From Planctomycetota bacterium (GTDB lineage: Bacteria > Planctomycetota > UBA1135 > GCA-002686595), in assembly GCA_027083445.1 (NCBI GenBank), contig JALWOP010000005.1:1-64000 (forward strand): a DNA stretch of 64,000 bases, written 5' to 3'. The first letter of the stretch is position 1. Every line of letters begins with the position of its first letter. The position numbers and the translations under genes are program-made. The notes under the pieces are model-generated. The model made no database searches. It was not told the origin of the DNA and worked only from the letters and a program-made list of their open reading frames with translations. This document shows positions 46,736 to 55,225 of this stretch, in pieces.

Positions 46736-47466
46736 TTCACCACGAACTATTCAACGATGGCGTTCGCCGCTGGGTCTTCTTCGGAAGGGATTCCTCCCGC
46801 AGTGAGACGATCATCGACACCAACCAATACCTGGTCGTTCATGAAGGTAAGGGGCTCCTGCTCGATCCCGGCGGCGCGGAGATTTTTCCTCCGATGGCAG
46901 CAGCCCTTTCACGGGTGATCGCCTTCGACGACTTGGAGACGATCCTGGCCTCACACCAGGATCCCGACACGGTCTCCTCCCTGAGCCTCTGGCTCGACCT
47001 ATGTCCGGACCTTGCGGTCCACGTCTCCTGGCTCTGGGGAGCTTTCATTCCCCACTTCGGGGGGGGGCGCCCCGTCGAATCGATTCCTGATGAGGGTGGA
47101 TCCTTGAGTCTGGGGGGCAGCGAAGACCTCCAGTTGATTCCGGCCCACTACATGCACGCTTCGGGGAACTTCCACCTCTACGATCCCCGGGCGCGCATCT
47201 TCTTCAGTGGGGACATCGGCGCCGCGCTCATGCCACCCGGTGAAGAGGCGCTCTTCGTCGAGGATTTCTCGGCGCACACGGAGTACATGGCGGGCTTCCA
47301 TCGTCGCTGGCTGCCTTCAAACCGTGCGAAGCGGGCCTGGATCGAGCGCGTACTGGCCCTCGATGTCGAGTACCTCTGTCCCCAGCACGGGGCGATCTTC
47401 CGCGGCGACGACGTGCGACGTTTCCTCGACTGGCTCGACGGCATCGACGTCGGGGTGGCGGTCTGA
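46732..47466 (+). CDS. ODP-type diiron metallo-beta-lactamase-fold sensor
   Basis: The 244-residue protein begins HHELFNDGVRRWVFFGRD and IIDTNQYLVV, closely following the ODP family known from spirochete chemotaxis. Diiron ligands can be placed: His75, Asp77 and Asp79 (SHQDPDT), His139 or His142 (PAHYMHASGNF), Asp161 (FFSGDIGAAL) and His219 (CPQHG). ODP proteins bind Fe and O2 and form a stable peroxo species, acting as oxygen/iron sensors rather than enzymes. There is no flavodoxin domain, unlike FDP NO reductases. The GTG start overlaps the tip-like gene stop (GTGA). It probably senses O2 or NO in the cytoplasm. Confidence 0.87.
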   Translation: MIHHELFNDGVRRWVFFGRDSSRSETIIDTNQYLVVHEGKGLLLDPGGAEIFPPMAAALSRVIAFDDLETILASHQDPDTVSSLSLWLDLCPDLAVHVSWLWGAFIPHFGGGRPVESIPDEGGSLSLGGSEDLQLIPAHYMHASGNFHLYDPRARIFFSGDIGAALMPPGEEALFVEDFSAHTEYMAGFHRRWLPSNRAKRAWIERVLALDVEYLCPQHGAIFRGDDVRRFLDWLDGIDVGVAV

Positions 47467-47505
47467 GAGCCGCCGCCCTGGGGCCCCTTGCCGGAGGTCC
47501 TTGAC

Positions 47506-48288
47506 TCATTCGGGCCGACGTGCGCCGACGAAGACGTCCTCTCCCCGCGGCGGGGAGGCTGCATCGGCCAGGGTGCCGGAGACGGTCACCTCTTCGAATC
47601 CCGCAGCCTGGAAGAAGGTTTCGAGTTCATCCGGCTCCCAAAAGCGAACCGTTCCGCTGCGGTGGTGCGCCTGCTCCTCGTCGGAGACGGCCAGCATGTG
47701 AAAGCAACCCACCGGTGTCCCATCTTCGAGGCCAGGCCGGTCGAGTTCGATGAAACGCACGAACCAGCGTGGCGACCCATTGACCTCGCGGCGCAGGAGG
47801 GGCAGGTAGGGGTTTCCGCTCGCTCGCCGCACTCCAAAGGCCTTGAGTCCCAGGAGCAGCCGGCCACCGGGCCGTAGGAGGCCGAAGAGCGCGCGAGCTG
47901 CGTGCTCTTCCGCTTCGCGGCCGTGGACCTGGGGCCAGACGTTGCCCATGGCCAGGATCGCGTCGAAGGGTGCCCACTCCGCCAGGGCCGGACTGACGGG
48001 TTCGCCCAGGGCCCAGGGAAGAAAGCGCCCCTCCTCGCCCACATGGTCTCGGGCGTGGGCGAGCATCTCGGGTGACGGATCAACGCCGTAGGCGTCGTAG
48101 CCGCGCTCGAGCAGGGCGCCGACGTGGCGTCCCGTGCCACAGCCCACATCGAGAACGCGCCGGGCACCGTCGAGGCGCGCCTCGATTCCGGGCAACTCGC
48201 GCGCCAGGCGTCCGGGCCAGTCGACGAAGATGTCGTAGAAGTCCGCCAGCCGCACGGGGCGCACGTGGTCCTCATCCTGGGGGCACAT
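47506..48288 (-). CDS. Class I SAM-dependent methyltransferase
   Basis: The protein has 260 residues from ATG 48288 (MCPQDEDHVRP). The SAM-binding motif I is VLDVGCGTGRHVGALLERG, with motif II acidic residue in GVDPSPEML and a post-I segment FDAILAMGNVWPQV. The opening FYDIFVDWPGRLARELP resembles small-molecule N-methyltransferases of the glycine/sarcosine type, but the substrate is not fixed. It follows the PLP decarboxylase gene by 5 bp and is probably co-transcribed. Confidence 0.85.
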   Translation of the reverse strand: MCPQDEDHVRPVRLADFYDIFVDWPGRLARELPGIEARLDGARRVLDVGCGTGRHVGALLERGYDAYGVDPSPEMLAHARDHVGEEGRFLPWALGEPVSPALAEWAPFDAILAMGNVWPQVHGREAEEHAARALFGLLRPGGRLLLGLKAFGVRRASGNPYLPLLRREVNGSPRWFVRFIELDRPGLEDGTPVGCFHMLAVSDEEQAHHRSGTVRFWEPDELETFFQAAGFEEVTVSGTLADAASPPRGEDVFVGARRPE

Positions 48289-48293
48289 CGGCT

Positions 48294-49751
48294 CTAGCTG
48301 GTCTGCGAACGGTCCTTCTGCCTCGCCTGGGATCTCGAAGCGCTCTCTCCGGCACAGGCCTCGATCTCGTCGAGCAGGGCGTCGAGATCGGCGGTGCTCG
48401 TCTCTGGGTTCGAGGCCACGAAGCGGAAGGTCGCCGCTCCATCCAGGGTGGCGTAGTTGATCAAGAATCGCCCGCGCTGGGCCAGCCGTGTCCGGGCTCG
48501 CAGGGTAATCGCATGCTCGAGGCGGGCGCGTTCCTCCCAGGGAGCTTGCCGATGCTCGGCCGGGAGGTAGCGGAAGCAGACGTTCGTTCCCTGGGGCGGG
48601 CGCACCAGATGGAACCCCGGCCGTTCCCGAAGGCGGCCGGCCAGGGCTTCGGCCAGGGCGAAGAGTTCTTCGACCCGCTGGGCAAAACCCTCGTCGCCGG
48701 CGAGTTGCCAGGCAAACCAAAGCTTGAGGGCATCGACGCGCCGTCCGCACTGCAGGGAGAGATCCCCCAGATCCCAGGCGCCGTCGTCCCCGTGGAAGAG
48801 GTAGTCCGCGCCCATACCCAGGGTCGCCCGCAGCACGCCCCGCTCGCGGGTCAGCGTCGCCGCGCAGGAGAGGGGGACGCCCATCATCTTGTGCGGGTTC
48901 CAGGCCACCGAATCAGCCCGCTCGATGCCGGCCAGGAGCGGGCGGCGCCGCTCGGAGAAGAGCAGGGTCCCTCCATAGCTGGCATCGACGTGGAGCCAGA
49001 GTCCATGGCGGCGAGCGATGTCGGAGAGCTCTTCGAGGGGGTCGAAGGCTCCCGCGACGGTCGTGCCGGAGGTGGCGGCGACGAGGAAGGGATGGCATCC
49101 CTCGTCCCGGGCCTCCTGGATCGCCTGCTCGAGCTTGGCGGGCACCATGCGTCCCACTGGATCGACCGGGATCTCACGGCAACCCTGGGTTCCCAGGCCC
49201 GCCACGCTGGCGGCGCGGCGCAGGGAGTAGTGGGACTCCTCGGAGGCGAACATCACCGGGCGAGTGGCCGGCCCGAGCCCCTGATGCTTGACCTCGGGGA
49301 AGGCCTGGTGGCGCGCGGCCAGGACCGCGGTCAGGTTCGAGAGGCTGCCCCCCGGCGCGAGCACACCTTCACCCTCTTCGAAACCCACAAGCTCGCACAT
49401 GCGCTCGATGAGCTTGCGCTCGACGAGGGTCATCACCGGCGCGGATTCGAAGGTGTACATCGAGGTGTTGGCCAGGGATGCCGTCCAGTCCCCGAGGAGT
49501 GCGCCGGCCTGCTGACCGCCGAAGAGCTGATTGAAGAAGCGCGGGTGTCCCGTGCGCACGCTGTGGTGCAGCAGCCTGCGAGTCTGTTCGAGCAGGAACT
49601 CGCTGGAGCGCCCTTTCCGAGGGAGGGAGAGGTCGAGCTCGCGCGCGAGTTCCGATGGCGGGAGGTAGCGAACGACCGGCTCTCGGTTGCCGGTCTGGCC
49701 GTTGTGGTACTCCTCGAACAGTGCGAGGAAGGGGCCGAAATCAAGGTCCAT
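48294..49751 (-). CDS. Group II PLP-dependent decarboxylase (CSAD/glutamate decarboxylase-like)
   Basis: The 485-residue protein has the PLP lysine in AWNPHKMMGVPL. Other motifs are HPRFFNQLFGG, FESAPVMTLVE, GGSLSNLTAV, ESHYSLRRAA, ATSGTTVAGAFDP and HVDASYGG. The arrangement matches animal-type cysteine sulfinate/acidic amino acid decarboxylases and related bacterial enzymes. Candidates are cysteine sulfinate to hypotaurine or aspartate to beta-alanine; the substrate cannot be chosen. It is first in a two-gene unit with the methyltransferase. Divergent from a flavodoxin-fold gene. Confidence 0.87.
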   Translation of the reverse strand: MDLDFGPFLALFEEYHNGQTGNREPVVRYLPPSELARELDLSLPRKGRSSEFLLEQTRRLLHHSVRTGHPRFFNQLFGGQQAGALLGDWTASLANTSMYTFESAPVMTLVERKLIERMCELVGFEEGEGVLAPGGSLSNLTAVLAARHQAFPEVKHQGLGPATRPVMFASEESHYSLRRAASVAGLGTQGCREIPVDPVGRMVPAKLEQAIQEARDEGCHPFLVAATSGTTVAGAFDPLEELSDIARRHGLWLHVDASYGGTLLFSERRRPLLAGIERADSVAWNPHKMMGVPLSCAATLTRERGVLRATLGMGADYLFHGDDGAWDLGDLSLQCGRRVDALKLWFAWQLAGDEGFAQRVEELFALAEALAGRLRERPGFHLVRPPQGTNVCFRYLPAEHRQAPWEERARLEHAITLRARTRLAQRGRFLINYATLDGAATFRFVASNPETSTADLDALLDEIEACAGESASRSQARQKDRSQTS

Positions 49752-49875
49752 GGGATTCGTCGTCCACGGCCCCGCCCCTTCGAGCTCCGCCGCGGGGGGG
49801 AGTCGGTGCCCGGGGGAGCGCCTGGGACGCCGACTAGGTTAGGGCCTGGGCACCACTGGGGGCTACCCTCCAGGC

Positions 49876-50481
49876 ATGGACATTCAACGTGTGTTGCTCG
49901 TGGTGGGGCAGGGCCGTGCCGAAGAGAGCCTGGCGGGGCACCTCGCCGAGCTCATCCGGGCCCAGGTCGAGGCCGCAGGGTGCACCTGTCGCATCCACGA
50001 CCTCCTTGCCGACGGCTTCGACCCTGTCCTGCGGCTCGCCCCGGGGGAGCACCACGCCCGCGCGGTGACCCGCGAGCAGGACCCGCTCCTGGCACGCTAT
50101 CAGGAGGACGTGGCCTGGGCGGAGGCCTATGTCTTCGTGCACCCGGTCTGGTGGTTCGCCCCCCCCGCGATTCTCAAGGGGTGGGTCGACCGCGTGCTGG
50201 CGGAAGGGGTCGCCCTCGTGCATGGCGACGAGCCTCCCCGTGGGCTGCTCCGCGGACGCCGGGCCCTGGTGGTGCAGACCCTAGCGGCCTCTGCGTGGGT
50301 CGATCGCTGGGTGATGGGCGCCGTCAGCCGGCGCTTTTGGAGTCGTGCTGTCCTGCGCTCGGTGGGGATCGATCAGGCATGGCGCGTGGCCCTCCATGGC
50401 CTAGGGAAACTCCCGCAGGCGGAGCTCGGGCGCTTCGAGCGGCGCCTTGCCCGGGCGGTTGGGCGACTCCTGGGCTGCTAG
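49876..50481 (+). CDS. Flavodoxin-fold NAD(P)H:quinone reductase-like protein
   Basis: The protein has 201 residues, starting MDIQRVLLVVGQGRAEESLAGHLAELI (typical first strand and phosphate loop). The diagnostic segment is HPVWWFAPPAILKGWVDRVL, shared by NQO1/KefF/MdaB proteins and binding FMN or FAD. These reduce quinones by two electrons or regulate potassium efflux. The phosphate loop here is GRAEES rather than the usual longer loop, so cofactor binding is plausible but not certain. It is a single gene with 101 bp before the next. Confidence 0.85.
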   Translation: MDIQRVLLVVGQGRAEESLAGHLAELIRAQVEAAGCTCRIHDLLADGFDPVLRLAPGEHHARAVTREQDPLLARYQEDVAWAEAYVFVHPVWWFAPPAILKGWVDRVLAEGVALVHGDEPPRGLLRGRRALVVQTLAASAWVDRWVMGAVSRRFWSRAVLRSVGIDQAWRVALHGLGKLPQAELGRFERRLARAVGRLLGC

Positions 50482-50582
50482 AGCACCACACGGGAGAGCA
50501 GGGGAGATAGGTGCTCAAGTCTGGACAGGATTCGACCGAGGTTCTCGGTGCGAGGAACCCCTTTCCCCCCAGGATCCAATCC

Positions 50583-50813
50583 ATGAGTACCCAGACCGCG
50601 ACCGCCGGGAAGCTGCATAGCATCCTCGAGTGGGTCAACAAAGAAGGTGAAGCCCGGGCCTCCGACCGCCTGCGCGTCAAGATGATGCCCGAACTCTTGG
50701 GCGACAACATCCACTTCAGTCGCATCGATGCGAGCACCTGCTGTTCGCCCGAGACCCTTACCAAGTTCCGCCAGGCCGCCGAGGAGATCGTCGGCAAGCG
50801 CTGCCCCGTCTGA
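50583..50813 (+). CDS. 76-residue protein preceding the V4R gene, function unknown
   Basis: The protein starts at ATG 50583, with AGGA 8 bases upstream. It is a short, charged, probably soluble protein with one Cys pair (DASTCCSPETL) and a terminal Cys (RCPV). It resembles no family I recognise. It is 10 bp before the V4R-domain gene, whose start has a clear AGGAG, so the two are co-transcribed. Confidence 0.6.
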   Translation: MSTQTATAGKLHSILEWVNKEGEARASDRLRVKMMPELLGDNIHFSRIDASTCCSPETLTKFRQAAEEIVGKRCPV

Positions 50814-50823
50814 GGAGTTCACG

Positions 50824-52068
50824 ATGACCATCACCATTCCCTTCGAGCTGGACCGCGCTCACCGGCGAGTGCTCATCGGCGGCGAGCCGATGCTCTTCCA
50901 CTGCCACCACTACAACACCTTCCTGCAGCGTTCGATCCAGGACGCCAGCTACATCGAATCACGTCCCTACCTGATCGGTGCCGCGGCCGAGGTCGCCTAT
51001 GCTCAGTTGGTTCGGCTTTTCCAGAGCGAGGGTGCCGACGATGTGAACCGGCGCAACGAGCTGGCGAGTGAGCTCTACCGCTGGGCCGGTTTCGGTACCG
51101 TCGACCTCTCCGCCATCGGGGAAAGCGGTGGTCGCGTCGAGTCGAAGAGCTCCCACTACGCACGGGCGTGGAGTGAGAAGTTCGGCTCCTCGGACGAGCC
51201 CGTCTGTCTCTTCCCCAGCGGCTGGATCGCCGGTGCCGCCGCCGCGATTCACGGCAAGCCCCTCGGCAGCTACTCGGTGCAGCACACCAGCTGCGCCGCC
51301 CAGCCTGGGAAGGATACCTGCCTCTTCGAGGTGCAGGCGGGTGAGGCCAACTACGACGTCTTCGAGAGCGTCGGTGCCGGTGAAGTGGGCGAGCACGAGC
51401 AACGCCCCCGTCCGGAGAACAACATCGACGAGGAGGGCATCTACGAGGCCCTGACCGCCATGGAGATCGCCGGTGACAAGGACGGGATCATCCCGGCCTT
51501 CGGTGTCTACCTGACGCGCCACTACGCCAACTACTACAACCGCATCTCCTTCGAGACCCTGCGTGCGATGGAGGCGGCTTTCGGACCTGATGGCTACGAT
51601 GCCACGCGGCCTCTGTTCGTCGAGGCGGGTCACGTCTGCGCCTTCAACACATTCGGCGGCATCATGACCTCGCCGGAGTGGAACGCCCTCATCCGTCCGA
51701 CCTGCAAGACCGACGCTGACTGGGTTCACGGCATGGTCGCCTGCGTCAACACCCTCGGGTGGGGGCGTTGGAACGTCGAGGAACTCTCGCCGACCGAGGC
51801 GGTCTTCTCCATCCAGGATGACTACGAGAGTGTCGGTTACCGGGCCATGTACGGAACCCCCGAGCGTCCGATCAGCTTCCTGGCTGAGGGTGCCGCGGCG
51901 GGCATCATGAACCTGGTCTACCGCGGTGAAGTCATGTCGAGTCCGGAGTTCACCCCCGAGTACTACGACCACCTCTTCCGTCAGACCGACGTCTTCCGGG
52001 CTGAGCCCGCCGGGCAGTCGGTGGCCATGGGTGACAAGGCGACCACCATTCGGGTGACCCGCGGGTGA
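50824..52068 (+). CDS. Tandem V4R-domain protein
   Basis: The protein has 414 residues from ATG 50824 (AGGAG 6 bases upstream). Two V4R-like halves are visible: residues ~24-170 end in PSGWIAGAAAAIHGKPL with the small-Cys site SCAAQ...DTC (Cys157, Cys166), and ~265-410 repeats the design (LGWGRWNVEEL, FLAEGAAAGIMNLV, then AMGD). The starts align too (HCHHYNTFLQ against HVCAFNTFGG). V4R domains bind small hydrophobic or aromatic ligands in regulators and in BchJ. The second copy lacks the Cys pair. No DNA-binding or catalytic domain is attached. The operon partners are the 76- and 112-residue genes. Confidence 0.75.
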   Translation: MTITIPFELDRAHRRVLIGGEPMLFHCHHYNTFLQRSIQDASYIESRPYLIGAAAEVAYAQLVRLFQSEGADDVNRRNELASELYRWAGFGTVDLSAIGESGGRVESKSSHYARAWSEKFGSSDEPVCLFPSGWIAGAAAAIHGKPLGSYSVQHTSCAAQPGKDTCLFEVQAGEANYDVFESVGAGEVGEHEQRPRPENNIDEEGIYEALTAMEIAGDKDGIIPAFGVYLTRHYANYYNRISFETLRAMEAAFGPDGYDATRPLFVEAGHVCAFNTFGGIMTSPEWNALIRPTCKTDADWVHGMVACVNTLGWGRWNVEELSPTEAVFSIQDDYESVGYRAMYGTPERPISFLAEGAAAGIMNLVYRGEVMSSPEFTPEYYDHLFRQTDVFRAEPAGQSVAMGDKATTIRVTRG

Positions 52069-52403
52069 ACGGCAAGCAGGTCACGGCGGTACGCACGCTC
52101 GACTGCGCCCACAAGCTGCGCGTGCGTTACCTCCTGCCTCGCCCTCTCGATCGCGAGCTTTTGGAGAGCCTGGGCCCGGGAGAACTCCGGGTCCAGGCCT
52201 TCTCGCTCAAGGTCCAGGGGGCGCGCGATCATCTGGCCCTCATCGACGAGGAGCGCAACCTGCGTGCCGCCGGGGTCGATGGTGAGGGTCTGCTTACCGT
52301 GACTTTCGGCAAGCTGGGCCGGGAAGCCCATGAAGGAGTCGTCGCGGATTTCGAGAGCTTGCTGGTGCAACTGCTCGGGGTACCGATTGCCCTGCGGGAG
52401 TAG
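52065..52403 (+). CDS. 112-residue protein after the V4R gene, function unknown
   Basis: The GTG at 52065 overlaps the V4R stop (GTGA), so it is translationally coupled. The product is a charged, mixed alpha/beta protein with no signal, membrane helix or clear motif (segments HKLRVRYLLPRPLDRELLE and LRVQAFSLKVQG). No family is recognised. With the V4R protein and the 76-residue protein it forms a small cytoplasmic unit of unknown purpose. Confidence 0.6.
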   Translation: MNGKQVTAVRTLDCAHKLRVRYLLPRPLDRELLESLGPGELRVQAFSLKVQGARDHLALIDEERNLRAAGVDGEGLLTVTFGKLGREAHEGVVADFESLLVQLLGVPIALRE

Positions 52404-52472
52404 CCTCGCCGCGACCCCCAGACAAGATGCATGGCGGCCTCGGAGCATGATCGGGGGTAGAATCGGCCCGTC

Positions 52473-55211
52473 ATGCGCGGAACTCTTCTCCTCCTCTCGG
52501 GTATTGCCCTCGTCGTGGCCCTCTGGATCATCAGCCGGCCAAGCGCTGCATTACCTGGTGTCGGCGCCGTGAGGCCCCAAGGCGCTGCGAGGGCGACTCT
52601 CGCGGAGGCCGAGGTGGGCGTCGCCGCGGATGCCGAAATCGCCCCGGAGGGAGGGGAGGGTCCAGCCGGCCGGGTCGACGCAACGCGGCCCGACAAACGA
52701 CGCGGCGAGCGTACATCGATCCCCACCCTGACCCGCGAGGAGTTTCTCGCTCGCCTGGTAGAGCTGGGTATTCGACCCGGCGCGGACCTTTTCAGTGAGG
52801 CGCGCAGCCAGCGCTCGGATCGCGGTTCCCTCAGCGTGCTGGTCACCGAGAAGGATGAGGGCGTCGTCGTCGGCGCATCGGTCTGGATCGATCCCTGGGG
52901 TCCGGAGAGTCAAGACGCACTCGTTGGAGAGGGGAGCCTTTCGGAGAACGCCGAGGAGCTCATCACCGGTAGCGACGGTCTGGCGAGCCGCTGGAATCTG
53001 GAGCCCGGTGAGTACTACCTCTCCGTGGCGCACCCCCAGTTCGAGGACCGCAGCCTGGGGACCCTGGAGATCCCCGCCGGTGAACCCACCTTCATCGAAG
53101 TGGTGCTCGAGCGTTCCGGGGCCGTCGTCGGGGGCATTGTCGTCGACGAAGATGGAGCGCCCCTCGGCGGCGCCCTCGTCACGGCGGAGTACTACTCGGA
53201 GGGCTCGTCCCACTCGCTGGTGCAGGGCCTCTCCCGCTCGGACGGGGTCTTCACCCTGGCGGTTCGTGAGGGCACGAGCAATCGGCTGACGGCCACCCTG
53301 GTCGGCTATCACGACGCCCTGGCCGAGCATGTTCCCGCCGGCTACCGGGATGTGGTCATGATCCTGGAGGCGGCGGATACCCTCACCATTCGGGGTTGGG
53401 TGGCGCATGGGGAGGAGGGAGAGGCGCTCACGCGCTTTCAAGTCGACGGCGAGACCTTCGAGCACCCCTCGGGCGAGTTCGAGGTGGAGCGCACGGTAGC
53501 TGAGGAGCCCTTGGCGATGGTCTTCAGTGCCGCCGGGCACCGCGATCGCACCCTCTTGGTCGATGTTTCGGAAAGCCGCAGCGTGGATCTGGGACGGGTG
53601 GGGCTCGAAAGCGAACGCGAGTTGCGCGGGATCGTCCTCCTGGATAGCGAGGAGGGTCCCCAGCCCGTGGCGGGGGCCGAAGTGCGCGTGACCGAGGCCT
53701 CCGATCCCCCTCGGATCGCGTTTACCAGCGGCGAGGGTGCTTTTGCGGTCGAGGGGCTGGCTGCGGAGCAGGTACAACTGGACGTTACGGCCGCAGGGGC
53801 GGCGCCGCACCACTCCTTGGTGTCCCTACTCGAGAGCGAACCGACCTACGTCGAGGTTCTGCTCTCGACGGGGGACTACACCGCCCAGGGGCTCGTGCTC
53901 GATGCCGCGAGTGAAGAGCCCTTGGGGCAGGCGCTGGTCGAGGTGGTCGAGGTACCGGGGCTTTCGACGGTCACCGACGCCGAGGGTCACTTCGAACTGG
54001 CGGGGATTCCGATGGCTCGCTTCACCCTGCGCGCGAGCGCGAGCGGCTACGACCCGGAGACTTCGGGCCTGCTCGATGCCGAGGAGGGGGGCGGTTGGTG
54101 GGAGGCACGTCTCGATCCCAGCGGCCTGCGCGTGCGCCTCACGGCGGCGGGAGCGCCGCTTCCGGCGGGGGTCGGCGTCGTCCTTTGGAGGCAGGTCGAG
54201 CCGACCCTGGAGGCGGCTCTGGCTGCCCAGGCGTCGCTCTCGACCCACCGCTTCGAGGCCCAGACCGACGAACAGGGACACGTGACCTTCGCGGTGGAGC
54301 CGGGCTCCTACTTCATCCAGGTCCCCGACTACCGCTTGAATCCGACGCCGGTCGTCGTACCCGAGGAGGGGGGTGACTGGGTCGATCTCGCCGTGCCGGG
54401 GGTGACGCGACTCGAGGGACGCATCTCCCAAGCCGACGGTTCACCCGTCGCCGGGACATCCCTGTGGCTCCACTCGGGTGACCAGGACTATTCGACCATG
54501 GTCCTGGTACACACCGACGCGAGTGGGCACTACGTCCTGCCAAACCTCGCCCCGCGGCCCTACGCCCTCTCGATCATCAAGAGCAGCGCCGACCAGTCTG
54601 CTCAGCACGTGCGCGAGTTCACCGGATCCGGAGCGCCCAATCAGCTCTTCGACGTGGTCTTCCCCCCGCTCACGGCTTCGATCCGCGGACGGGTGGTCGA
54701 TGAGAACGGAGTGGGGCGGGCCGGGGTGATGGTGGGCTGCGAGTATCTCGACGCCCCGCACCGCTCGATTCTCGCCGGCTGGACGGGGACCGATGGGGAG
54801 GGACGCTTCCTGCTACCGCGCCTGGAACCGGGCCGACACATCGTCCGTACGGCGTGGACCGAGGACGAGACGGTCTTCTCCTCCGAGATCGTCCTCGCGG
54901 CGGGTGAGGAGCGCACACTCGAACTCGTCGCGCCGCATGTCACCGGCCGGCATGTGCGCGGCTACATGATCGCTCCCGACGGCGGTCCCCTGGGGGGCAG
55001 CTTTCTCTTTGCGACCGACTCCCAGGGACACCAGAACGGGAACTACTTCTCGACCATGGATTGGGCCTACGCCTGTTCGTTCGACGTGATCGGGCTTCAC
55101 CCGGGCGGTTACACGCTGACCTTGACCGCCATGGGCTGCCGGCAGCAGAGCATCCCCGTCGCGGTCAGCTCCGATGTCTCGGGGCTGGTCGTGGTCATGG
55201 AGCGGGAGTAG
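52473..55211 (+). CDS. Large secreted protein of repeated carboxypeptidase-regulatory-like domains
   Basis: The protein has 912 residues with an N-terminal signal anchor (LLLLSGIALVVALWIIS). After a charged linker (~25-100), at least seven beta-sandwich modules follow. Each has the CarboxypepD_reg/TonB-plug-like pattern of an opening 'G-x-V-x-D-x-x-G-x-P-L-x-G-A' strand and a later 'T-D-x-x-G-x-F-x-L' turn, for example VVDEDGAPLGGALVTAEY with SDGVFTLAVREG, and LDAASEEPLGQALVEVVE with TDAEGHFELAGI. There is no enzymatic domain. A surface or periplasmic structural or binding role is likely. Confidence 0.8.
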   Translation: MRGTLLLLSGIALVVALWIISRPSAALPGVGAVRPQGAARATLAEAEVGVAADAEIAPEGGEGPAGRVDATRPDKRRGERTSIPTLTREEFLARLVELGIRPGADLFSEARSQRSDRGSLSVLVTEKDEGVVVGASVWIDPWGPESQDALVGEGSLSENAEELITGSDGLASRWNLEPGEYYLSVAHPQFEDRSLGTLEIPAGEPTFIEVVLERSGAVVGGIVVDEDGAPLGGALVTAEYYSEGSSHSLVQGLSRSDGVFTLAVREGTSNRLTATLVGYHDALAEHVPAGYRDVVMILEAADTLTIRGWVAHGEEGEALTRFQVDGETFEHPSGEFEVERTVAEEPLAMVFSAAGHRDRTLLVDVSESRSVDLGRVGLESERELRGIVLLDSEEGPQPVAGAEVRVTEASDPPRIAFTSGEGAFAVEGLAAEQVQLDVTAAGAAPHHSLVSLLESEPTYVEVLLSTGDYTAQGLVLDAASEEPLGQALVEVVEVPGLSTVTDAEGHFELAGIPMARFTLRASASGYDPETSGLLDAEEGGGWWEARLDPSGLRVRLTAAGAPLPAGVGVVLWRQVEPTLEAALAAQASLSTHRFEAQTDEQGHVTFAVEPGSYFIQVPDYRLNPTPVVVPEEGGDWVDLAVPGVTRLEGRISQADGSPVAGTSLWLHSGDQDYSTMVLVHTDASGHYVLPNLAPRPYALSIIKSSADQSAQHVREFTGSGAPNQLFDVVFPPLTASIRGRVVDENGVGRAGVMVGCEYLDAPHRSILAGWTGTDGEGRFLLPRLEPGRHIVRTAWTEDETVFSSEIVLAAGEERTLELVAPHVTGRHVRGYMIAPDGGPLGGSFLFATDSQGHQNGNYFSTMDWAYACSFDVIGLHPGGYTLTLTAMGCRQQSIPVAVSSDVSGLVVVMERE

Positions 55212-55225
55212 ATCCGGCTCAGGTT

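Noticed and set aside
48072-50510. 812-codon plus-strand frame
   Set aside because: It overlaps the decarboxylase and methyltransferase genes antisense and the flavodoxin-fold gene in another frame; no motifs.
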